From Serinibacter arcticus (GTDB lineage Bacteria > Actinomycetota > Actinomycetes > Actinomycetales > Beutenbergiaceae), in contig NZ_PYHR01000002.1 of assembly GCF_003121705.1 (NCBI RefSeq), positions 1,302,001-1,366,000 on the forward strand: DNA of 64,000 nucleotides, given 5' to 3'. Position numbers and translations under genes: made by a program. Below, one piece after another: positions 28,142 to 36,042 of this stretch (position 1 is the first letter of the stretch; the number at the start of each line of letters is the position of its first letter). The notes below the pieces were generated by a model. The model had not been told where the DNA came from. It saw nothing but the letters and a program-made list of their open reading frames with translations, and searched no databases.

Positions 28142-28435
28142 ATGGACCGGGACGAGAGATTCCACGTCAGGGTGTTCAGCGACTACTCGGCCGAGACGCC
28201 CGTCTGGTTCGGGGGCGGACTGGTGGTGGACCTCGAACGTGTGCTCGGGGTCAGTACCGAGCTCGCCGATCGCCTGCGACGTCTGGCGACGCTCTTCGAC
28301 GACAACGCCCACTGGGAGCACGGCTGGAGCTCCCCCCAGGCGCGGGAGGAGTACCACCGTCTGCTGGAGGAGCTCGTACCGGAGCTGCAGGAGGAGCTTC
28401 CTCCGCCGTACTGGGTGACCGCCGGGTCCGAGTAA
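28142..28435 (+). CDS. Small acidic protein of unknown function
   Basis: A 97-aa protein of unknown family. It is acidic and partly helical, with an early segment HVRVFSDYSAETPVWFGGG and a later run of Glu/Leu (YHRLLEELVPELQEELPPP). Codon use fits the surrounding genes, and the frame is closed by a proper stop at 28433-28435. It begins at ATG 28142 with only a weak ribosome site. Similar small proteins with a VWFGG pattern occur in actinobacteria without a known role. Confidence 0.65.
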   Translation: MDRDERFHVRVFSDYSAETPVWFGGGLVVDLERVLGVSTELADRLRRLATLFDDNAHWEHGWSSPQAREEYHRLLEELVPELQEELPPPYWVTAGSE

Positions 28436-28632
28436 CGGGATGAGCGACGCGCAGGAAGATCACACCCTGCGCCGGAAGCGCGTTCACGCACTCGTTACGT
28501 ATCTCCTGTAGCGCTACGCATGTTTCGGATCTAGCCTGAACGGGTTCGAGAGCCGACCTGACCGGTGGCTTCGGACCGCTCCCGGCGCATCGATGAGCCG
28601 GGTCGCGTTCGTGCGAGAAAGGTCTCTGAGGG

Positions 28633-31600
28633 ATGAAGCAGCTATCACGTTGGTATCGGGGTGGGACGAGAACGGGTTCAGCCGGCCGTCGTCGTTCCTC
28701 CCGGGTCGCCGCTCTGGCCAGCGCCACTCTGGTCGCGAGCCTGTCCACCGCGGGGCTGGCGGCCGTCGTCGCGCCGTCGGCCACGGCCGTTCCCGGTCAG
28801 CCAGGAGTGCCGTCCGATCCCCCCGTCCTGTACGAGGAGACGTTCGAGAACTACGGGGGGGCCGACAGCGACGTCGTGAACCTCCCGGACTACTCCTCGG
28901 GCCAGGGGGTCACCTACACGGCCGACCCCTTCTGGCTCGACGTGCTCATGTGCAACGGCTTCCTTCTCACGTTCCAGGCGCCCGAGAACCCGCCCGCGGG
29001 GTACTGCGGCAACTTCCTGTCGGAGTGGCGAGACGTCCGGGTGAAGGCGTACGCGCTGGGCCTGCTGAACTCGCCCGCCGATCCCGAGACCAATCGAGCA
29101 GTCTCCAGCAACACCTCGGGCAGCACCGCGGACAATCAGCGCCAGTTCGTCTCGTCCCAGATCCCGCTGGCGGCCAACGGTCGCTTCGTGACCTTCTCCG
29201 TCGACGCAGCGGCCACGGCGTGCTTCACCAACTACGCTCCCCTGCTGCGGTTCTACCTGACCGACGCGATCGGCAACGAGACTCCCGTGTCGACGTCGGC
29301 GATCAACCCGTGCACCGACTCTCGGACCCAGGTCTACGAAGGTCTCGGCCAGGTCGTCCACTACGGGAGCTTCGCGGCCAACTCCTCGGTCCTGCTGACC
29401 ACTCCGACGGTTGGCGTCACGATGAGGAACGAGCACGGTGGCGGCGGCGGCAACGACGGAGCGTTCGACAACATTCGGATCTTGGACGTCACACCCCAGC
29501 TCGACAAGGCGTTCGTGCCGGCCATCGCGCCGGTGGGAGGCACCTCGACGCTGACCTTCACGGTGACCAACAGCAGCGAGCTCGCAGCCAAGGACGGTTG
29601 GTCCTTCACCGACACCCTTCCCGCCGGCCTCATCGTCGCGAGCCCCGCCTCCGTCGGCGGAACCTGTCAGGCATCGACGACGACTGCAGCCGGATCATCG
29701 AGCATCGTGATCTCCGAGGGCTCTCTCGGCGCTGGCGAGGTCTCGTGCACCATCACCGTGCCCGTCACCCACTCAGCGGTCCAGGCAGGCCAGAGCGCCC
29801 CACTGTCGTTCGAGAACTGCGCCGCGAACATCAGCCCATCGCTCGGCCTGAACCTTCCCGGATGCGCTCCGGTCACCTTCGTGAGCAACCCGGCCATCGA
29901 GCTCGCCAAGTCGGCCAGCACGGACGAGGTCACCCTCGGCGAGCAGGTCACGTACTCGTTCGTGGCCACCAACGTCGGCGACGTCACGCTGAGTGACGTC
30001 GCCGTCTCCGAGGAGGAGTTCTCCGGGTCGGGCGAACTCTCCGCGCTGCAGTGTGCGCAACCCACCACGCTGGCGCCGGGCGCCTCTCTCACCTGCACGG
30101 CCACCTACACCGTCACTCAGGCCGACGTCGACGCAGGTTCGATCTACAACACCGCCACGGCCACCGCCACCGACCCGTTCGGCACCCCGGTCAGCGACGA
30201 CGACGACGCGATCATCCCGTCCGACGCGCAGGCCGGCTACACGCTGGTGAAGCTCACTGACGTGGTCGACGTCAACGACAACGACCTCACCGACCTCGGC
30301 GACGAGATCAACTACACCTTCCAGGTCACCAACACCGGCAACACCACCCTCACCGACGTCAGCATCACCGACCCCATGCTGGCCGATCTCAACATCACCA
30401 TCACCTGCAACCCGACCACCCTCGCCCCCGGCGCATCGGTCACCTGCGAGGCAGACGCCCCGTACGTAATCACCCAGACCGACGTCGACAACGGCCAGGT
30501 CATCAACACCGCCACCGCAACCGCCACCCCGCCCCCGGCGTGGAAACCCCCGAACCCCCCACCTCCACCACCGACACCCCCACCGACCCCGTCGCCGACT
30601 ACACCCTGGTGAAGCTCGCTGACGTCGTCGACGTCAACGACAACGACCTCACCGACCTCGGCGACGAGATCAACTACACCTTCCAGGTCACCAACACCGG
30701 CAACACCACCCTCACCGACGTCAGCATCACCGACCCCATGCTGGCCGATCTCAACATCACCATCACCTGCAACCCGACCACCCTCGCCCCCGGCGCATCG
30801 GTCACCTGCGAGGCAGACGCCCCGTACGTGATCACCCAGACCGACGTCGACAACGGCCAGGTCATCAACACCGCCACCGCAACCGCCACCCCGCCCCCCG
30901 GCGTGGAAACCCCCGAACCCCCCACCTCCACCACCGACACCCCCACCGACCCCGTGCCCGGAATCACCCTGGTCAAGACGGTGGACGCGACGGAAGTCGT
31001 GCTCGGGCAGGAGGTGACGTACACCTTCGTGGCGACGAACTCCGGCAACACGACGCTGACCGGCGTCCTGGTCGAGGAGGTCGAGTTCACCGGGGCGGGC
31101 GAGCTCTCACAGCTCGCGTGCGACCCGGCGCAGCCCGCAACCCTCGCCCCGGCAGCCTTCGTCACCTGCACCGCGACCTACACGGTGACGCAGGCCGACG
31201 TCGACAACGGTGGCGTGGACAACACCGCCTCAGCGACCGGAACGCCTCCGAGCGGACCGCCGATCTCCGACCAGGACGGTGCCGAGCTTCCGTCCAACCC
31301 CGAGGCCGGCTACACGCTGGTGAAGCTCGCTGACGTGGTCGACGTCAACGACAACGACCTCACCGACCTCGGCGACGAGATCAACTACACCTTCCAGGTC
31401 ACCAACACCGGCAACACCACCCTCACCGACGTCAGCATCACCGACCCCATGCTGGCCGATCTCAACATCACCATCACCTGCAACCCGACCACCCTCGCCC
31501 CCGGCGCATCGGTCACCTGCGAGGCAGACGCCCCGTACGTAATCACCCAGACCGACGTCGACAACGGCCAGGTCATCAACACCGCCACCGCAACCGCCAC

Positions 31601-32540
31601 CCCGCCCCCCGGCGTGGAAACCCCCGAACCCCCCACCTCCACCACCGACACCCCCACCGACCCCGTCGCCGACTACACCCTGGTGAAGCTCGCTGACGTC
31701 GTCGACGTCAACGACAACGACCTCACCGACCTCGGCGACGAGATCAACTACACCTTCCAGGTCACCAACACCGGCAACACCACCCTCACCGACGTCAGCA
31801 TCACCGACCCCATGCTGGCCGATCTCAACATCACCATCACCTGCAACCCGACCACCCTCGCCCCCGGCGCATCGGTCACCTGCGAGGCAGACGCCCCGTA
31901 CGTAATCACCCAGACCGACGTCGACAACGGCCAGGTCATCAACACCGCCACCGCAACCGCCACCCCGCCCCCCGGCGTGGAAACCCCCGAACCCCCCACC
32001 TCCACCACCGACACCCCCACCGACCCCGTCGCCGCGCTGTCTCTCGACAAGCAGGTCTCGCGGGTCGAGGACGTGAACGGCAACGGAGTGGTCGACGCCG
32101 GAGACCGCATCACGTACGTGTTCGTGGTGACCAACACGGGCACCGTCGTGCTGACGGACGTGAGCGTTGACGACCCGAAGCTCGAGGCGCTGGGCATCAC
32201 CGTGCGGTGCGACCCGACGACCCTCCGCCCCGGGGCCTCGGTGACGTGCGAGGCCGACTCGCCGTACTCCATCACGCAGGCGGACACGACCGCCGGACGG
32301 GTGGTCAACACGGCGAGCGCCGTCGGGGACGCGCCGGCCGGCGTCGTCCCGCCCACGCCGGCGACCGACACGGTCAGCACCACCATCGGAAGCCCCGTGC
32401 CCCTCCCCGTGCGTCCAGGGCTTCCGGTCACCGGAGCACACGGGGTCGGACTCGGCCTGACCGCTCTGGCGCTCCTCGGCGTCGGTGGAGCGATGATCGT
32501 CGTCCGTCGACGGAGTGAGGTCACGATCTCCCGCGGCTGA
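28633..32540 (+). CDS. LPXTG surface protein with DUF11-type repeats, one frameshift
   Basis: About 1302 residues after repair. A long signal peptide (about 1-52) is followed by an N-terminal domain of about 230 residues (LYEETFENYGG onward, with five Cys) and a DUF11 domain (about 290-420). Then come modules in the order A-B-B-A'-B-B-C, ending in the sorting signal LPVTG (32421-32435), a membrane helix and an RRR tail. The B modules contain a calcium-loop-like DVNDNDLTDLGD. In the first B copy a C run is one base shorter (C5 at 30532-30536, C6 in the other copies), which sends the frame to a stop at 30612. The protein should be linked to peptidoglycan by a sortase not found here. It probably acts as an adhesin or stalk. 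Confidence 0.85.
30238..30599 (+). repeat. 363-bp repeat module B, copy 1 (one base short)
   Basis: The first of four nearly identical units encoding 121 residues from YTLVKL to PVAD. It is 362 bp because the C run at 30532-30536 lacks one base found in the other three. Confidence 0.93.
30600..30962 (+). repeat. 363-bp repeat module B, copy 2
   Basis: Follows copy 1 directly and is nearly identical to it at the DNA level (for example GTACGTGATC here, GTACGTAATC in the others). Confidence 0.93.
31311..31673 (+). repeat. 363-bp repeat module B, copy 3
   Basis: Separated from copy 2 by a different 348-bp DUF11 module (30963-31310). It starts CTGGTGAAGCTCGCTGACGT after TACACG and is nearly base-identical to copies 1, 2 and 4. 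Confidence 0.93.
31674..32036 (+). repeat. 363-bp repeat module B, copy 4
   Basis: In tandem with copy 3. The following module (from 32037, LSLDKQVSRVEDVNGNGVVD) is a diverged relative at the protein level but not at the DNA level. Confidence 0.93.
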
Positions 32541-32561
32541 CACGACCCGCGGGCGGTGCAC

Positions 32562-32597
32562 GGGTCGGCCCCCAGCCACACGGCTGGGGGCCGACCC
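32562..32597. terminator. Bidirectional terminator hairpin between convergent genes
   Basis: A 16-bp perfect GC-rich stem (32562-32577 with 32582-32597, GGGTCGGCCCCCAGCC and complement) with a 4-base loop. It lies between the stop of the LPXTG protein (32540) and the stop of the TetR regulator (32614), so it can end transcription from both sides. Confidence 0.82.
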
Positions 32598-32613
32598 CGT
32601 GGTTCGGGCTGCT

Positions 32614-33201
32614 TCACACCTGGCTGGGAGAGGTCTGAGCTCGAACACCGCTGAGGTACGTGCTCACCATGTTCCGGATGGAGATGTCGCGTCCTGCTGC
32701 GATCTTCGCCAGCAGGATGCCGTCGAACATGACGAGGAGCTCCGACGCCCGCCGGACCGGTTCGTCCACTCCGAGATTCGACAGGATCCCCGCGAGATGC
32801 TGGAGCACGTTCTCCTGAGGTTCAGACGCGGCGTCGACGAGGCACCGGAGCTCTGGATCGTTCCTCAGCTCGATCCGCAGAAGGATGGCTGCAACCTGAT
32901 CGACCTCCCGACTCACCATCAGCTCGAGAGAACTCGCGATGAACTCCACGGCCGCCCGATCATCCGCGATGTGGTCGGTGGGCACGACCTGGACGGACCC
33001 CTCGAACCGGGAGCGAAGTCTCCCGAGAGCCGCAACGAGGAGATCCCGGCGCGTTCGGGCGTACCGGGTGGTGGTTCCCATCGGTAGACCGGCCTGCGCG
33101 TCGACGGCTCGATGCGTGAGCCCCCGCATGCCCTGGGCTGCGATGACCTGGAGGGCGCCCTCGGCAACCTTCTGCGGTCGATCTCCTGACGAGCGCGGCA
33201 T
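32614..33201 (-). CDS. TetR family transcriptional regulator
   Basis: A 195-aa regulator. The N-terminal helix-turn-helix (about 8-55) reads KVAEGALQVIAAQGMRGLTH then RAVDAQAGLPMGTTTRYART, the usual TetR DNA-binding arrangement. The C-terminal ligand-binding part ends with LLVMFDGILLAKIAAG. It is transcribed toward the LPXTG gene and ends 74 bp from it. The immediate upstream neighbours carry no transporter it obviously controls. The target and ligand are unknown. Confidence 0.9.
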   Translation of the reverse strand: MPRSSGDRPQKVAEGALQVIAAQGMRGLTHRAVDAQAGLPMGTTTRYARTRRDLLVAALGRLRSRFEGSVQVVPTDHIADDRAAVEFIASSLELMVSREVDQVAAILLRIELRNDPELRCLVDAASEPQENVLQHLAGILSNLGVDEPVRRASELLVMFDGILLAKIAAGRDISIRNMVSTYLSGVRAQTSPSQV

Positions 33202-33634
33202 CTCAGAGGTCCCTTCGTCGTGACACGTGCCTCATGCCCCGTGTCACGGGTCAGTATCGCCTAACGACGCGGACCGTCACGAGCAGCGCGGGTCACGAGC
33301 GAGATCCCAGCGACCTCGCCGGCGCTCCGGCTCCGAGCGTCCAATTGCGCGACCGGGGCGCCTTACGTAGTCGTGCGGGCACCCTCGCGGCCTCCTGACC
33401 GACGCGGTGGTGCACCCCAGGGTTCCAGCCACACGCCGCTACCGGCTGCAAGGTGCGCAACGTGCGGAGATGACGAACGGCTGGTCTCAACTTTCGTTGG
33501 GACCGCGCAGTTCCTTCGTAGCGGGGGATGCCGTACACCCTCGATACCTGGGACCGCACAAGAGAACCTCGGGCCTGGACACGCTCAGATCGACCGAGCC
33601 ACGTCACGGGTGGGTACCTGCCTGCTCTGCGTCG
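33202..33634. other. Gene-poor interval between TetR and lipoprotein genes
   Basis: 433 bp without a convincing gene. The long open frames on both strands lack ribosome sites and family resemblance. The one feature of note is the tRNA-terminator-like sequence at 33483-33532. Confidence 0.5.
33483..33532 (+). repeat. Degenerate copy of the fMet-tRNA terminator and 3' end (candidate attachment-site remnant)
   Basis: Aligned without gaps, 41 of 50 bases match the block beginning 44773, which is the shared terminator hairpin plus the last bases of the initiator tRNA gene (GTAGCGGGGG). The two copies are in direct orientation 11.3 kb apart and enclose the accessory region. This is what integration at a tRNA 3' end leaves behind, though the copy has lost the ability to form the tRNA and partly the hairpin. 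Confidence 0.6.
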
Positions 33635-34210
33635 TCAGTAGCGGGTCACGGTGACGAGGGTTGCACAGGAGGATTCGTCGGCGTAGGCCTCGATGATCTC
33701 CTCGTCCTCCACCTCGGTGAACGGGTAGTTGGTGGGGGCACCCTCGCCGTGGCGAGACATGTCCTGGAAGAGATCGATCGCCTCGATCTGTACCTGGTCG
33801 TCGTGGCCCGAGAGCTCGGTCGGGAAGGTCGTGAACTCCTCCAGACGCGGCTCCGCGACAGCGAGACGGCCGTCGTAGTAGGACACGAACGGCGCGATCA
33901 CGTCCGCGCCGTCAGCGACCGCCGGAGTCGACTCGGAGATGGCGTCGCGCGCCGCACTCAATCGGTCGAGCTGGGCCTGCCCCGCCGCTAGCGCTTCGGC
34001 GCGCTGCTCCTCACCGGTACCCGCGAGGGCGAGCGGGAGGTCCCGATTGGTCTCCTCGAGCTCGTGATAGTCGAGCCAGTCGGAGCATGCGACCTGGACG
34101 AACTCGGCCGGCGTGACCCCTTCGTACTCGACGGCGGGATCGGAGGAGCAGGCCGATGACGAAAGCCCGAAGCAGACCAGAACTGCCGAAAGAATGACGT
34201 GACGTCGCAT
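33635..34210 (-). CDS. Putative lipoprotein of unknown function
   Basis: A 191-aa exported lipoprotein with signal peptide RRHVILSAVLVCFGLSSSAC and lipobox SSAC. The mature part is acidic and helical (LEETNRDLPLALAGTGEEQR ... AAGQAQLDRLSAARDAI) with two further cysteines (VACSDWL and SSCATLV) that could form a disulfide. I recognise no family. The start MRRH at 34210 puts the charged residues directly before the hydrophobic core; a longer frame from 34237 is possible. It is the first gene of the putative island. Confidence 0.72.
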   Translation of the reverse strand: MRRHVILSAVLVCFGLSSSACSSDPAVEYEGVTPAEFVQVACSDWLDYHELEETNRDLPLALAGTGEEQRAEALAAGQAQLDRLSAARDAISESTPAVADGADVIAPFVSYYDGRLAVAEPRLEEFTTFPTELSGHDDQVQIEAIDLFQDMSRHGEGAPTNYPFTEVEDEEIIEAYADESSCATLVTVTRY

Positions 34211-34474
34211 TAGTCCCCATTGTCGAGATGGCGTCACCTACGGTCTCACACATGTCGCACACCTTCCCCACCCCAGGGAGTCGAATGTCGAGACGACGCG
34301 CAGTCGCAGGTTCCGGGGGTGAGAGCGAAGGTGAATTCATTGCTCCTGACTCCACCTGTCGGACCAGAACCGAATAGTTTCGACGCGCCCGACAACCATC
34401 CTTCCGTCCGTGGATGAGACGCCCGAGGCTCCACGTCGCGGGCAACGGTTCCGGATGCTTCCCCAGGGGGCTTG

Positions 34475-34660
34475 ATGACTACAGCAACGAGCCGAGCAGC
34501 CGGCCACGCCGACATGCTGATCAGCCGCGACGACTGGGATGACGTGAACGCTCCCCAACAGTGGAAGGACTGGCTCGTCGAGACGGGACGTGTCCTGCTC
34601 CTCGACCGTCGGGAGCCGATCAAGAGCTCCGCGGCGCCACCTGACGTGACGCGCGCCTGA
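34475..34660 (+). CDS. Possible small protein of unknown function
   Basis: A 61-aa open frame starting at ATG 34475 behind an AGGGGG stretch at 34465-34470, ending at 34660. The central segment MLISRDDWDDVNAPQQWKDW has a protein-like composition, with three Trp. There is no family match. It lies between the lipoprotein and the MFS gene. It could equally be non-coding. Confidence 0.35.
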   Translation: MTTATSRAAGHADMLISRDDWDDVNAPQQWKDWLVETGRVLLLDRREPIKSSAAPPDVTRA

Positions 34661-34809
34661 CGCGAGCGCTCGACGTGCCCGTCACACGCTTGCTGACTAC
34701 GCTCCTAGCGCCGATCGCCGCCTCCGGGCAGTCACCCGACGTGCGTCAACGGTCTGGCTCGCCAAGTGGCGAACGCGCCACCGACCGAGGTACAGAAAGG
34801 AGCACGCCC

Positions 34810-36042
34810 GTGGGTGTGATGAGCGCTGACGAACGCCTCGCCAGCGACGTTGCTCGACGCCGACTCCTGTGGCCCGCCCTGGGCCTTGCGATAGCACTGA
34901 ACGCTGCTTACGGCGGACTCGGAGGCGTGCTCGTGCCCGCGCAGGTCGCGCTCGTGGATGCCGGAACCAAGGAGGTCAACCTCGCGATCGTGATGACGAC
35001 GGCGTCTCTCGTGACGATCGTGGTCTCACCTCTGGCCGGTGCCGCATCGGACGGGACCCGATCGCGCTGGGGCCGTCGAGCACCCTGGATCGTGACGGCC
35101 TCCGTCGTGGCTGTGCCTGCGGCGCTGGCGCTGGGCTCCGCCCGATCTGTGCTCGCTCTCACCATCGGCTGGGTCCTGACGCAAGCGGCTCTCAACGTGG
35201 TGCAGTCACCGTTCGAGGCGGCCGTCGCCGACCGGGTCCTCCCCTCCGAGCGGGGGCGGGCCGGCTCCATCCTCGGCGTCGGTGTGTCGTTGGGGCTCGC
35301 CCTGGGAGTGGTGCTGGCCGGCCAGCTCGTGTCCTTCCCTCTGGCTACCGGGGCGCTGCTGACCTCTGCGGTAGCCGTTGCCGCCGCCGTCCTCGTTCGT
35401 CGCAATCCCGAGATCGCCAACGCAGGAAGCGGACTGACCTCAGGCCTCCCGACGATGACCTGGCCACGGCGAGCACCGGACTTCACCCGCGTCTTCGTGG
35501 GTCGGTTCATGCTGGTGCTGGGCAACCAGCTGGTGTCGGGGTATCTGCTGTTCATCCTCATGGACCATCTAGGACTTAGCCGCGAGGGCGCCGCGGCCAC
35601 CGCTGGGCTCGTGGTCACCATTCACACCGGATGCATCGCTGTCGCGGCCGCCGTCGCTGGGCGGTTCACGGACAGCTCTCGCCGCCGCAAACCGTTCGTC
35701 GTGGTCGCCTCGATCGTCGTCGCCTGTGCCCTGCTGCTTCCCTGGCTCCTGCCGACCGTTCCTGCGGTGCTGTGCTACGCGGTGGTAGCAGGGTTGGGTC
35801 GTGGAACGTATCTCGCGGTGGACACGGCGCTGATGATCGACGTCCTGCCGCAGCGTCGGCACACGGGTCGCGACCTCGCCATCCTGGGACTGGCCCAGGT
35901 TGTGCCCCAGGCCCTCACCCCCCTCGTCGCCGTCGGGCTCCTGACACTGAGCCACGGTGACTACGGGGTGCTCTTCGCCGCGGCCCTCGGGTTGGTTCTC
36001 GTCTCGATCGTGCCGGTGATGCGAATCAACTCGGTTCGTTGA
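34810..36042 (+). CDS. Major facilitator superfamily transporter
   Basis: A 410-aa transporter with twelve predicted helices. The MFS A-like signature between helices 2 and 3 is seen as GAASDGTRSRWGRRAPWIV, and its second-half counterpart as GRFTDSSRRRKPFVVV. The overall arrangement resembles the glycoside/sugar-type MFS group rather than drug exporters. GTG 34810 is chosen because a clear GAAAGGAG site (34796-34803) lies 6 bp before it. The base composition looks less GC-rich at third positions than in the core genes. It is convergent with the LuxR-type regulator and overlaps it by 17 bp. Confidence 0.87.
   Translation: MGVMSADERLASDVARRRLLWPALGLAIALNAAYGGLGGVLVPAQVALVDAGTKEVNLAIVMTTASLVTIVVSPLAGAASDGTRSRWGRRAPWIVTASVVAVPAALALGSARSVLALTIGWVLTQAALNVVQSPFEAAVADRVLPSERGRAGSILGVGVSLGLALGVVLAGQLVSFPLATGALLTSAVAVAAAVLVRRNPEIANAGSGLTSGLPTMTWPRRAPDFTRVFVGRFMLVLGNQLVSGYLLFILMDHLGLSREGAAATAGLVVTIHTGCIAVAAAVAGRFTDSSRRRKPFVVVASIVVACALLLPWLLPTVPAVLCYAVVAGLGRGTYLAVDTALMIDVLPQRRHTGRDLAILGLAQVVPQALTPLVAVGLLTLSHGDYGVLFAAALGLVLVSIVPVMRINSVR

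Noticed and set aside
28436-28632. Specific promoter for the LPXTG surface protein
   Set aside because: The region is less GC-rich, but no -35/-10 pair with proper spacing could be picked with confidence.
31230-32648. 472-codon minus-strand open frame with Gly/Val repeats opposite the LPXTG protein
   Set aside because: It mirrors the sense-strand repeats and has no ribosome site or family match.
33293-33607. 104-codon minus-strand frame in the gene-poor gap
   Set aside because: No ribosome site, odd composition, and it covers the tRNA-terminator-like repeat.
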